DNA from: Cylindrotheca closterium
Taxonomy: Eukaryota > Bacillariophyta > Bacillariophyceae > Bacillariales > Bacillariaceae
Assembly: GCA_933822405.4 (NCBI GenBank)
Contig: CAKOGP040002103.1
Span: forward strand, 1 to 64,000
Reading direction: 5' to 3'
Length of the DNA stretch: 64,000 nt
The position numbers were made by a program, and so were the translations under genes. The notes beneath the pieces are model-generated. The model was not told where the DNA came from. It searched no databases and saw only the letters and a list, made by a program, of their open reading frames with translations. Shown one piece after another: positions 10,922 through 20,661 of the stretch (positions within the stretch are counted from its first letter, which is position 1; the number at the start of each line of letters is the position of its first letter).

Positions 10922-11261
10922 GGTGGTTGCGGATTGATGGATCGATTGATTGATTTGTTATATTACAGTATTTTATTGCATTTGTTGTGTTTTGGGATGT
11001 TTGAATTCACAGCCAATGAGATGCGCGCGCTTCTTCCATTGTTAACCGCACTGAAAGAGTCCTTTTGAAGGAAAGAAAACGAGCTCTCTGATCGACTATA
11101 CGAGCTCGCATGCAACCGTTCGTTTGTCCATCGTCGTTACATGTACGAGACGATCTTTCGAGAAGAAATAATGGGCATCGGCAGGAAACCGAATCGCAGC
11201 ACAACCTCCTTTTGAATATCCATTCAAGCCAAGTCAAGTCAACAAACAAGAAAAAGAAAAG
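10922..11261. promoter_or_regulatory. Divergent intergenic region (Cys-rich / adenylate kinase)
   Basis: 340 bp between divergent starts. The first 40 bp on the left are built from GATT/GATC repeats (GATTGATGGATCGATTGATT). No gene seen. Confidence 0.4.
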
Positions 11262-12512
11262 ATGTTCACTTCTGCGCTTCGTCAAGGCTTCCGTCGTGTT
11301 GCCAACAACACCACCACTGCCCAACGTGGATTTGCTACCGTTGGTGCCAAGGTTGCCAAGAGTGACAACGCTCGCAAGGCTCTTGTGGCTGGAGCTGGTC
11401 TGACTCTTGCGGTTGCAGCTCTTCAACAACGTGAGGTGAGTTTGTGTGAACTTGGTACATCATGTATTTTTTTGGATTGAATTGTAGTTTGTGCATGTGT
11501 CTTTTGGAAGGAGACCAAAAAAAGGACCATGCTGATGGCGCAGCTTATTGTTGAGATTCATTCATGCTTCCTGTTCTGTATCTTCTTTCATCATCGTTGT
11601 AATCACCTTTCGTTCCATCAATCTAAACCTTCTACTTTCCTCTTTTTTTCGTTTCATCCCATTCAAATCAACCGATGAATCAACCGATGAATCAATCAAT
11701 GAACCAATCAATGAACCAATCAATCAAATATATTATACATGTAGGACAACAAGACCCAAAACTTGTTTGGAAACAAAAAGGCTGTCAAGGCTGTCGAAGA
11801 CAAGTTTGGAACCTACTGGCCACGCAACATTATGATCTTGTTTGGACCCCCCGGTGCTGGTAAGGGAACCCACGGCCCCAAGATTGAAGACATGCTGGGC
11901 ATTCCACAACTCTCCACGGGGGACATGCTTCGTGCCGCCGTCAGTGCTGGAACCGAAGTCGGAAAAAAGGCCGAGGCGATCATGAAGGCCGGCGGTTTGG
12001 TCAGCGATGACATTGTGATTGGGATCATTCGCGATCGCATCCAAGAAGAGGACTGCAAGTTTGGTTTCATCTTGGATGGATTCCCACGTACTCTTGCCCA
12101 AGCCAAGGCTTTGGATAAGATGTTGGCCGATGAGGGTGCCTGTGTCACCAAGGTTGTCGAATTGGAGGTTCCTGATTCGGTTCTAGAAGAGCGCATTACG
12201 GGACGCTGGATCCACAAGTCTTCGGGACGTTCGTATCATGTCAAGTACGCTCCACCAAAGTCCATGAAGCTGGATGCAAGCCTAAAGCCCATTCCAGAAA
12301 CCATGACTGACGATGCCACTGGAGAACCCTTGATGCAACGTAAGGATGATACCGCTGCCGCCTTGACAAAGAGATTGCAGAGCTACCATGGAGAGACTGT
12401 CCCTATTTTGGCCCATTACAAGCCAAATGGTGTTGTCCGAGCAGTCAACGCTAACCAAGGAATGGACGGAGTTTGGGGAGAGATCCTTGCTTCCTTGCAA
12501 CGAAAGGCATAA
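11262..12512 (+). CDS. Mitochondrial-type adenylate kinase
   Basis: Exons 11262-11435 and 11745-12512 with a 309-bp phase-0 intron give 313 residues. The core matches long-type (AK2-like) adenylate kinases: P-loop GPPGAGKGT at 92-100, LSTGDMLRAAV (NMP-binding), GFILDGFPRT, and the long LID domain beginning GRWIHKSSGRSYHVKYAPP. It interconverts ATP + AMP and 2 ADP. The first exon encodes a basic, Ser/Ala-rich presequence (FTSALRQGFRRVANN) followed by a hydrophobic segment (ALVAGAGLTLAVAAL, about 40-54). That fits a bipartite presequence that sorts to the intermembrane space or anchors in the inner membrane. The presequence is on its own exon, which is how targeting peptides are often acquired. 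Confidence 0.93.
11665..11729 (+). repeat. Degenerate 12-bp tandem repeat inside the adenylate kinase intron
   Basis: Repeats of the type AATCAACCGATG and AATCAATCAATG/AACCAATCAATG run to within about 15 bp of the 3' splice site. An apparent open frame here is a product of the repeat. Confidence 0.7.
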
Positions 12513-13018
12513 GAAGAAACAAGAAGAAGGAAGACGATGATGATGATGATGGTGATGATGATGATGATGATGATGATGATAATGATAATGAAGTCAAGGC
12601 TACTTCAGTTATGTATATTGACGAAACAAGAACACAAGAGCAAAAAAATCATCCAGCTTTCAAGGGAAAAGGCAACAACAACTCGACCTCTAGTTTTTAA
12701 AAGTAGACGTGGCGTTGAAGCTTTTTTTCTTTCTGTTTTTGGTGGTGGTGGTGGTTTGTTGTTGTGCATGAATGGATGGAGAAATATAAAAGGGAACAGT
12801 TTCGCCCTCTTTTTTTGCTTTGGATCATAGGCGTAGCATAGCGCCGTACTTTCGTTGCAACAACAAATCTAGATATTTTACTATAATTTCGTACGCAATC
12901 TAGAGATACAGTCCTGTACTAGCATTTGATCATTTATCGTGACTTGGTCGGCAACATCCCCGTCATGCAAACACTCCTGGTATCACCACCACTATGATTC
13001 ATCTGCATCACCTGACTC
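12513..13018. other. Convergent 3' region with GAT microsatellite
   Basis: 506 bp between the stop codons of adenylate kinase and the DUF445 gene. It holds a (GAT)n microsatellite at about 12532-12590 directly after the kinase stop, a GGT run near 12742, and otherwise nothing coding that I can support. Confidence 0.6.
12532..12590 (+). repeat. (GAT)n microsatellite in a 3' UTR
   Basis: About eighteen near-perfect GAT/GGT/AAT triplets, interrupted once by GGT and ending in AATGATAATG. Probably transcribed as part of the adenylate kinase 3' UTR. Confidence 0.85.
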
Positions 13019-14644
13019 TTATTCTCCCGTTTCGTCACTGCCTCCTCCTTTTCCTTTTCCTCGTCCTCGTATTCGTTGTATCAAATCCTGGAGCATGACC
13101 AATGGATTCTTGAGTTGAATCTTTCCCGTTTCAATGCCCTGTTGGACCAATCCTGCCGCAAAGCCTAAAACGGCACCCGCCAAGATGAGCGTCAATTCAT
13201 CTTCTTCAAAAATGGGATGTAGGACACGTTCAAATTTAGCCGGCGACATGGCTTCCATTTTGATGCGCAGGGTTTCTTGCAATCCTAGAGTCTTGTCAAT
13301 GTATTTGTGCAATACGTGGACATGATTGGGCAACTTGTCCATGGCCGTTTGAGTGACCATATTGACCGTATTGGCATCTGGTTTGCCCTTGAACAGTCCA
13401 AACGAAATAAGGGTGCAAAATTTGCGAAAATGTTTGGACAAGAGTTGGTGCAAGGCGGGTGTCGTGGATGGATCGTGCAGCATGCTGTCCCACAATTTGG
13501 GACTGTTCAAAATTTTGGTGGCAAAGAATTTGGAAAATTCGGCGGAAACTTCCTTTTGCCGACGTAGGAATTGTCCTTGCAATACAAAGGGCCCCACCTT
13601 GGTCGGATTGATGGGTTCAAAGATCCATTTGAGGGCCAACCAATTGGTGGCCAACCCCACGATGCCACCACCGATACTGAGAGACCAAGGATTTTCCCAC
13701 ACCAGGGCCACTCCCATTTGAATCAGTCCGAGTACAAATCCAAACCACAATCCACTGTTGGTCAAAAAGTCTAGTTCTTTCTGTCCGACCTTTTGAAATA
13801 ACTCTCCCAATTTGGCACGATCTTGCACCATTTGTTCGACGACACAATTTTCCAAACTAAAGATGGAATCAATGTTGTGTTGCATATCCGCCACCATTTT
13901 GGTAAGGTACCCTTTGCTAAAGTTTTGCAGTAAAGAGGCATGCTTGGTTTGGATGCGATTCCACAAGGATACGGGCCAGGTTCCAATGGATTTGGGATAG
14001 AGTTCATGAATGATATCGTCTCCCAACAACCCAACCCGAGTGGAAAGCAAGGCTGCCACTTCGTTTGGATCCAATCGAGCAAATGCCTCGTGAACCGTCA
14101 ATAATTGAGAAGTCACCATGTCGACAATGGCCACCGTCATGGCCTTGGTTTTGCAGGGAACAATTCCTTGCCATCCCAAGAGTCCCAAGGGCACTTCCGG
14201 AAGTCGATACAAGGGGATCCCACGAAATTCAATGGGAAAAAAGATCATCTGGACCGCCAAGTAATTGGTGAACCAACCTACGATTGCAGCAATGATGGGA
14301 ATGGTCATGTAAGTCCCTGGTCGAGCCTTGAATTTGGCAATGGCTTTTTGGAAAACACCAAGCCGCTTTTCTTCTCCATCCGAAGACGATACTTTGGTCG
14401 TCAACCGGACACGGTCGCGAGTAAATGTGACTAGGGAATTTGGAGCTGATCTGATTTGAATCGTTGTTGCTGATGGAAAAGGTATCCTGGTCGTGGTTCT
14501 TGTGGATGCTGGTGAGTGGTGAAAGGCAACAACAGATTGTGGTGTGCTAACGATCATCATCATCAACAACATTGATGTGACTACTATCAACGTTTGGTGA
14601 CATCTTTTACTTCCGGACGTCATCAATCTTGAACTTTGTTTCAT
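13019..14644 (-). CDS. Plastid-targeted DUF445 membrane protein
   Basis: 541 residues from ATG 14644, no intron. The N-terminus has a long hydrophobic core (LIVVTSMLLMMMIVS) ending in VVAFHHSP, a good ASAFAP-like junction, then a Thr/Ser/Arg-rich transit-like segment. From about residue 95 it matches the DUF445 (YheB-like) family: IPIIAAIVGWFTNYLAVQMIF is the family's first membrane segment, and further hydrophobic segments occur near 310 and near 500. DUF445 proteins occur in bacteria, cyanobacteria and plastids; biochemical activity is not established. The localisation is inferred from the targeting peptide. The convergent neighbour is adenylate kinase, with no functional link evident. Confidence 0.85.
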   Translation of the reverse strand: MKQSSRLMTSGSKRCHQTLIVVTSMLLMMMIVSTPQSVVAFHHSPASTRTTTRIPFPSATTIQIRSAPNSLVTFTRDRVRLTTKVSSSDGEEKRLGVFQKAIAKFKARPGTYMTIPIIAAIVGWFTNYLAVQMIFFPIEFRGIPLYRLPEVPLGLLGWQGIVPCKTKAMTVAIVDMVTSQLLTVHEAFARLDPNEVAALLSTRVGLLGDDIIHELYPKSIGTWPVSLWNRIQTKHASLLQNFSKGYLTKMVADMQHNIDSIFSLENCVVEQMVQDRAKLGELFQKVGQKELDFLTNSGLWFGFVLGLIQMGVALVWENPWSLSIGGGIVGLATNWLALKWIFEPINPTKVGPFVLQGQFLRRQKEVSAEFSKFFATKILNSPKLWDSMLHDPSTTPALHQLLSKHFRKFCTLISFGLFKGKPDANTVNMVTQTAMDKLPNHVHVLHKYIDKTLGLQETLRIKMEAMSPAKFERVLHPIFEEDELTLILAGAVLGFAAGLVQQGIETGKIQLKNPLVMLQDLIQRIRGRGKGKGGGSDETGE

Positions 14645-15023
14645 TGTTGCAGTAGTTGGGTGGAAGGGAGGTGGGTGCTTTGATTGTTGTTGGAGGCGTT
14701 CTATTTACACGGCTGATGATGATTCGACTACTGTACTGTACTGTATGATATTTTATGCGATCCGTTGAAGATGCGATGCGATTGATTTTGATATTGATTG
14801 ATTGATTCATTCGAGCGATGATATCGAATTTGATGTTTTGGATATCATCCTTCATCCCCAACGTGGACTGACGAAAGAGGTCGAACAGATCGACTCAAAT
14901 TTTCGTTGGTCGATTGATTCCAAATTCCGTCGATGCGATTGTGGTTCTCACAAAATAACGCAAACACAATCACAACACCATGGTGTTCTGACATTATGGA
15001 CAGTACTGTTTCTTTCCATAAGA

Positions 15024-16068
15024 CTACAATCCTTGTCTAGCGATAGAAGATAGCAAGTAAAAGTTCAAGAGACGATAAGGATGGAGGATCACTTTTGGCA
15101 ACAAGCTTTGATCCAAGCAAGAACAAGTGGTTCCATGATGTTGCATCCATCGGTAAACAGGCAAACTACGTTCTGCTGGATGGGACGATGGCGACCAGAT
15201 CCCAGAGACTCTCATTCTGTGCGATGGTTCTCTATTATTATCCTCACCAGTGGCAAATGTAGGATTGGTCCACTGGTTGTTTCCTTCCGTCGCATTCCAA
15301 CACACGTGGTCCTCGTCGCGTTGGATCTCAGTGCTGGAAAGAATGCACTCGTTTGCATCCCGGACAACATTGCAGTACCCTTATTGCCAAAGTTGACATG
15401 CTTCTTTTTAGGAGGATATCCTGATGATCATCCCGAATGGAAGAATGAATCGATTCACAACATTGTCCGACCTCGCTGATTTGGTTGAGTTGGAACATTC
15501 TTTGTCGGTCCATGATGATACCGAACTGAAAGTCGTTCCGATAGTTCTTTGCCCCCTTCTCTACAAATCTTACCGTTTGGATCGTTGTCCAATTGAACAA
15601 ATACAAATGAATGCCATCCAAACTACCTCCCAACTTCTTTACTGTCCTTCATTTGGTGGGGGGCTGCGCGCTGTAACCTACTGTTGCCAGCCAGGTCCTT
15701 ACTTGTTGGATCATCTGCAATTGCTTCCAGATTCATTCGGTCAAAGAGTAACACTTGTCCATTAGTTTACAAGATACAGTATGGTGCTGCCCGATGGGTG
15801 CATTCTTTGAAATTCCTCCACCAGGAGATTTGTTATTGCAGGCAAACAATGGACAGTATTATATTTAATAGCTCTCATCATTGAAAGATAGTTTTAATTT
15901 GCCAGTGGCGGAAGAATCATTGTAGTAAACGAGACAAATCCTTGTTGATGTCCAACAAAGAACTTGTTCGTCTTTACTGTTCTCCACCAGCACAGGAGGA
16001 ACCAGAAGGATGATTGTAGCACCGATACTGTTGCATACTGATGAGACTTGTATGGTCAGCTTGGCCAA
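15024..16068 (-). pseudogene. Possible remnants of a secreted-protein gene
   Basis: Several minus-strand frames carry fragments with paired Cys and N-glycosylation-type motifs (for example CWNATEGNNQWTNPTF near 15290, CWTSTRICLVYYNDSS near 15950, NNKSPGGGISKNAP near 15830), but they are in different frames and separated by stops. This could be a decayed extracellular-protein gene, or chance. I cannot assign a family. Confidence 0.25.
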
Positions 16069-16367
16069 AGAGAGACATGGTGGATGTTCTGACGCTGTAT
16101 GTGCTCTCCCTCTCCGCTCTACTCTTCTATCCTATCTACAGGGTATCTACTGTAAGCTGATCTACATATTGATCTGACTGACTCATTCGACCCTAATAAT
16201 TTCAAATTCTACGAGGAGATCAAAAATTCCTCTGACGCATTACAAAGAGATGCTCGTGCACGATGGATGATCTGCAGGTTCTTGCCAAATAATGACTCAT
16301 CAATCATCGGCGCAGTTGCTCCAGTATCTTATCGTGTCAAATTAAACGAAAAGTTACCCATACATTA

Positions 16368-16393
16368 CCAACCAACCAACCAACCAACCAACC
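16368..16393 (+). repeat. CCAA tandem repeat abutting a start codon
   Basis: Six copies of CCAA plus a partial one end just before the ATG at 16395. Its position makes it 5' UTR of the DOMON gene. Confidence 0.9.
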
Positions 16394-16394
16394 C

Positions 16395-17238
16395 ATGTTC
16401 GCTAAAAGTATGATCCAAGCTTGGCTTCTTGCCACCTGCTGCATGGCACTTGCTGCCGCTCAATTTCAGAGTGTGGCAATGACGGAAGGATCCCTCCAGG
16501 GTACCTTGGAATCCAAGGTGACGACTGCGGACCCGGCTGCCAATGGTCAAGACACCATCACTCTGAAATACACTGTGCCAGGAACTTCTTGGGTTGCGGT
16601 TGGTGTCAACCCAACTGGTGGGGGCATGGTGAACTCGGAAGTTGTCATTGGCAAGCCCGAAGACGATACCGTGCTCAAGTACGCCATCTCGGCCAGGGGT
16701 GTTTCTGCCGTGGTGGAACAACCAAACCAAACTCTCATCAACACAAGCCTAGTACAAGCCAATGGAAACACTGTCTTGACTTTCACCAAGCTTTTGGAAG
16801 AGACTGGAGAATACAGCATTAATCCTGGTGCCGTGAATACCTTTGTAGCCGCCTTTGGATTTAGCAACTCGTTTTCATTCCACGAAGGTTTTGGAGTTCA
16901 ACAAATCAATGTGCCTGCTGCCACTCCCGTCGCCCCAGACACTCCTTGTAAGTTACCCTTTTTGCCTTTTGTTGTTGTTGTTGTTGTTGTCATGTGCTAC
17001 CTACCATGTTGTTTTTCGTTTTCGTTTTTCTGACTTGGTTCGTTTTTTACCACACGTTTTTTTAGCACCCACCTCTGCTCCTGTCGTTGCTCCTACAGAC
17101 GCTCCTGCTGTTCCAACTATGGCTCCAGCACCAACTGAAGCTCCAACTGTCGGGGATAGTGCAAGTCCTTCCATGGTAACTGGGTCCGTTCTTTTCACCG
17201 TTGTGGTGGTCTCGTCCTCCCTTGCCTTGTTCTGGTAA
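16395..17238 (+). CDS. DOMON-domain surface protein, putative GPI anchor
   Basis: Exons 16395-16947 and 17066-17238 with a 118-bp phase-1 intron give 241 residues. A signal peptide (IQAWLLATCCMALAAAQ) precedes a DOMON-like beta-sandwich (about 28-170) with the hallmark SWVAVGVNP, a GGxM segment and VVIGKPEDDTVLKY. DOMON domains bind heme or sugars; neither ligand is shown here. A linker of Ala/Pro/Thr repeats (APTSAPVVAPTDAP) is encoded by exon 2, which ends in a hydrophobic tail (VLFTVVVVSSSLALFW) with small residues before it, a GPI-type signal. No cytochrome b561 segment follows, so this is a stand-alone extracellular DOMON protein. Confidence 0.8.
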
Positions 17239-17424
17239 ATGGATGAATGAATTGAGAATGAATGCATAAATGATCATGGTGCGGATTGAGGAATGATATT
17301 CTCAAGTTCTACCTGATTTATTTATATATATTAGTTCGAGTATCCGTGGTGTTAGGAAGAATTGATTTTTGTTGCAAGAGTTTTAAAAAAACTAGTAGTT
17401 TGTGTGTCTTGTTATTGATTAACA

Positions 17425-19089
17425 TTATCCATACGTACTGTCTACTTGTAGGGGCGATGTGGCAGTATTCTTTTTCCATTTGAGCAACGAAAACCACGTT
17501 TCTTCAGCCTTTGCACCACGCTCCACCAAGGCATCGTCCACTGGATCAAATAATGACTTGGATCGTCGTGACTTTCGCTGTCTTTGACTGGTCTTGCCAG
17601 GTTGGATGGGCCAACAATCCAGTCGTGGTGGATCGGGTCGCAAACACCACTGTTTTCGTGTGGATCCTTCTGGCTTTTGACGCATGGCAATCGCCGTGAG
17701 AAGGCCCTTGAGGTTGTCCTTGGTGGGAAACTGCAAATATTCGGGAGCTTCATTCAGATATCGCAGCAGGATCTGGTCTTGCGTCTTGCCAGCTGATTCA
17801 AGTACCATGGTCTGAAGTAATGCTGCTGCAACCTCGACCGGTGTCTTTGTTGGCGTCGTCAAAGTTGGATTGTCGGATACGGAGTCGACTCCTGCTTCCA
17901 AATATTCCACCAACTGCTGTTGTAATGTCCTTTCATAGCGAATCCGGTTGTCAGATACCATACTTCTGGTGGGAATTGTATCTGATAAGGAATCATTGTG
18001 CAACGAATGATATCGCTTCAGCAATCCACTCGGTTCCATAGTCGACCAAGCTTCGGATTGTGACAATGACTCCATCCGTCGTCTCATGTTTTCTGCCACC
18101 ACTATTCGATGCCACGTCTTTTCTTGAAAGGTAGTCATTGGACTTGGAGGAGACGAATCTGACTCAGCTTCACTAGATTGGCTTGATTCATCATAGGATG
18201 GTGATAGAAGTGAAGACTTCCATGGACCAGCAGCCATGGCAGCTTCTTTCGCTTTTTGATTTGGCCACGGAGGGCGTAGTTGCTCATACGAACGAAGGTC
18301 CATTTCCACCTCCAGCACTTGCCGTTCCAATATCTTGTGCAAAGGGTTGGTATCGGTGCCATCCCCAACGGACTGAGTATCGTCCTTTATCCGCTCAAAT
18401 GACTGCAGAAGCTGCTGGGAGGCAAACACTTTGACATTCTCCTTGGCTGTGCGTTTGCGTTTGAAGTTTCCTGGCTGATTCGATCGGAGACACCTTGTGC
18501 GAAGGCCGCCATCAGAAGTTACAACAAAGACGTCAACATCCAAATTTTCTTCTCTATATTCAGGGTCGTCGTGCATCGTGACATTGGAAAGCCACCGCGT
18601 ACTTTGTGCAATCACATCATCGGCCACGCGATTCGGTCCAGCAAATTCCACAAGACCAAGACCATCGTAGGCGAAAATATCAGGGCGACTGCCGTGATCA
18701 ACATGGCAGACAATATTCAAGTTTGGATAGAATTGTCGTCGCCAAGCCTTGAGTTTGGAGAGCAGTTGGCTGTTGGTAAGCTTAAAGTCGTCTTTTCCTC
18801 GAACATTGTTGGAATCCACCATCAGTATGACGTCTCGTTGTTCTGCGACATTCAGACTGCCATCGAGACATGATTCCAATGCATTCCTCATATCACGATC
18901 ATTTTTGGAAAGCTTGCTGGCACGTGAGATTGCTTTCTTTCCAAATAGGACTGTAGTGGATGGATTCCTCTTGACTGCTGCCAATGACGAGGATTTAGCA
19001 GGATTAAGTTGGAAGCCCATGGCTACGTAGCAATAGCATGTAGCAAAGAAAAGAAATGCGATCATTGTGCCTGTGTCAGTAATGATCAT
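17425..19089 (-). CDS. Plastid-targeted NYN (YacP-like) domain nuclease
   Basis: 554 residues from ATG 19089. The hydrophobic start (IAFLFFATCYCYVAMGFQLNP) reads as signal peptide with a Phe-containing junction, followed by a Ser/Lys-rich segment, suggesting plastid import. The NYN/YacP-type domain (about 80-235) has the expected Asp clusters: ILMVDSNNVRG, VADDVI and VFVVTSDGGLRTRC. YacP-family proteins (Rae1 in Bacillus) are ribosome-associated endoribonucleases, so plastid RNA turnover is a reasonable inference. The C-terminal 300 residues are Ser/Glu-rich and then helical, without a family I recognise. It converges on the DOMON gene. Confidence 0.78.
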   Translation of the reverse strand: MIITDTGTMIAFLFFATCYCYVAMGFQLNPAKSSSLAAVKRNPSTTVLFGKKAISRASKLSKNDRDMRNALESCLDGSLNVAEQRDVILMVDSNNVRGKDDFKLTNSQLLSKLKAWRRQFYPNLNIVCHVDHGSRPDIFAYDGLGLVEFAGPNRVADDVIAQSTRWLSNVTMHDDPEYREENLDVDVFVVTSDGGLRTRCLRSNQPGNFKRKRTAKENVKVFASQQLLQSFERIKDDTQSVGDGTDTNPLHKILERQVLEVEMDLRSYEQLRPPWPNQKAKEAAMAAGPWKSSLLSPSYDESSQSSEAESDSSPPSPMTTFQEKTWHRIVVAENMRRRMESLSQSEAWSTMEPSGLLKRYHSLHNDSLSDTIPTRSMVSDNRIRYERTLQQQLVEYLEAGVDSVSDNPTLTTPTKTPVEVAAALLQTMVLESAGKTQDQILLRYLNEAPEYLQFPTKDNLKGLLTAIAMRQKPEGSTRKQWCLRPDPPRLDCWPIQPGKTSQRQRKSRRSKSLFDPVDDALVERGAKAEETWFSLLKWKKNTATSPLQVDSTYG

Positions 19090-19770
19090 TCGATAGTAGT
19101 AATCTTTACGCTGTATGACAACTGCTTCTCCTCATTCTTGATTGTCGCCTCAATAGTCGTCGTTGTATTTTGTAGATGACAGTATCTGTATCTTTCTTTC
19201 TTATTTTCATTATCCATTGCCTTGATGGTGGACAGACCTCCACGTGTCTGTCGTCAGGGTACATCATAAGTACTGTACCGTACCTGGTACCAGTACGTAC
19301 GGTGCTAGAAGTACTGTGCTTTATCATGCTGTGCATGCGCAGCCTTTGGTGGCAAACGCAATCGCAAGCTGTTCTCCTCTCTACAGCGAAAGATATTGAC
19401 CCTCATTCCACACGGCACAAAAGTTTCTTCAAACATTTTCTTTGCGTGTTCACCGGAGCCTTCTTGTACAGTACCGTACCAGGAACCGGGTACAACTAAT
19501 GTGCGAAGGGAGTCTTTTTTCAAGATGCGATCAACGGGAAAGCAAGCTTGGCCTGGTGATTATATAAAATAAGAATTTTTTCTTTCTCTTCTCAATGGTG
19601 AGGTATATTCATCCCGCGCCTTTAAAGTCTAACTGAAAACCTACGTATGATAGCGATCCCGGACTAAAAGACCGCTGTCCCTACTGGACTTGAGAGGATG
19701 GCTCTCACAAAATTATTTTCCTTCCAATTGACACTTACACAGCATAACATCACTGTATCCAAACAAAACA
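19090..19770. other. Intergenic region with GTAC-rich palindromes; 5' flank of first CRAL-TRIO gene
   Basis: 681 bp. Clusters of GTAC/GGTACC palindromes lie at 19272-19312 and 19466-19496. From about 19340 on, the sequence is related to the flank of the second CRAL-TRIO gene (starting near 20967), for example TTTGGTGGCAAAC and AGATATTGACCC in both. Confidence 0.6.
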
Positions 19771-20661
19771 ATGACTGCACTAATGCCCAGAGTCTTCTCC
19801 TTGTCACAGACTAAGACATCCACCAAAGAGAGCCTCCTCTCGAAAACACCGACATACGGACTTATCAAGGATTCGATCGATGCCAAGAGACTTCGAGCGG
19901 AAAGAGAATGCATCCAAGGCCTTCGATCCTACTCTGATAAATTCAACATTAAGATTTCGGAAAGCTTGCTGTTTCGATTTGCATGCTTTTATGACTTCGA
20001 TCTGAAGAAGGCCCAATCGGGCATTGCTCACAGCCGTGAAAACGAACACTACCTTAACCTCAAGATGAACAACGACCCAGGTCTAAAAGAGTTCTTCGGC
20101 CGCAGAATCCTCTTTCCCCTCCCTGGTATTGTCAAAACCAAGACAGGCCACAACATGAAAGCCATCTACTTTTGTCCTGCTCGTTTCTTTGCGGCAGATC
20201 CAACTCATTGTAGATATGTCATCGAGAGCCTTCAGTACGTTCTGAACGATCTAAGTCGGTCTCAACAGCAAAGCCGAACAGGTGTCGCTGTCATTATCAA
20301 CCTTGCTGGACATACCAACGAGAACTTTCACAGACCGACTGTGGCTAAGTTTCTTGGGAGTTTGGAAGGCAAGTTTGTGCCCACCACTGCGAATCTTTTG
20401 ATCTTTGTGGATGCGCCCCCTATCTTCAAGCCTCTAATGGCTTTCTGCAAGACAGTATTCTCGATGAACTTCGCAAAGAAGGTCCACAGCATTAAGTCCA
20501 GCAAGCTCTCATCTTTCTTCATGCCCGGCTACGAAGAATACTTGCCAAGTGAACTCCCTGGTGGATGGAGAGATATCGAAGACGATGTCGATGACTATGT
20601 AGATCTCAAGAGCTACGAAGACGAGATGAAAACTCGTGAAGAGATTTCATGGCAAGAGTAA
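19771..20661 (+). CDS. CRAL-TRIO (Sec14-like) lipid-binding protein, tandem copy 1
   Basis: 296 residues from ATG 19771, single exon. A CRAL-TRIO N-terminal helix block (ESLLFRFACFYDFDLKKAQ, about 66-84) precedes the lipid-binding fold: GVAVIINLAG (about 170), LLIFVDAPPIFKPLMAFCKTVF, KKVHSIKSSKLSSFF, and the closing YLPSELPGGW, the diatom form of the family's LPxExGG motif. Proteins of this type bind or exchange phosphoinositides or other lipids at membranes. It is about 75-80% similar by eye to the next gene in the same orientation. The C-terminus is acidic (DVDDYVDLKSYEDE). Confidence 0.82.
   Translation: MTALMPRVFSLSQTKTSTKESLLSKTPTYGLIKDSIDAKRLRAERECIQGLRSYSDKFNIKISESLLFRFACFYDFDLKKAQSGIAHSRENEHYLNLKMNNDPGLKEFFGRRILFPLPGIVKTKTGHNMKAIYFCPARFFAADPTHCRYVIESLQYVLNDLSRSQQQSRTGVAVIINLAGHTNENFHRPTVAKFLGSLEGKFVPTTANLLIFVDAPPIFKPLMAFCKTVFSMNFAKKVHSIKSSKLSSFFMPGYEEYLPSELPGGWRDIEDDVDDYVDLKSYEDEMKTREEISWQE

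Larger units (their letters stand above)
14645..16394. other. 1.75-kb stretch without an intact gene
   Basis: The left part is a promoter for the DUF445 gene. Between about 15060 and 16080 there are broken open frames on the minus strand containing Cys-rich, secreted-protein-like pieces, listed separately as a possible pseudogene. The right end carries a CCAA repeat before the DOMON gene. A plus-strand ORF at 15081-15479 shows no family resemblance. Confidence 0.5.

Noticed and set aside
11548..11863. Two ORFs inside the adenylate kinase intron
   Set aside because: They are translations of the tandem repeat (for example MNQPMNQSMNQS) and lie within an intron that closes in frame.
12473..12830. 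ORFs made of Asp or Met runs
   Set aside because: Products of the GAT microsatellite, not genes.
15081..15479. 132-codon plus-strand ORF
   Set aside because: No recognisable motif and overlaps broken frames on the other strand; not supported as a gene.
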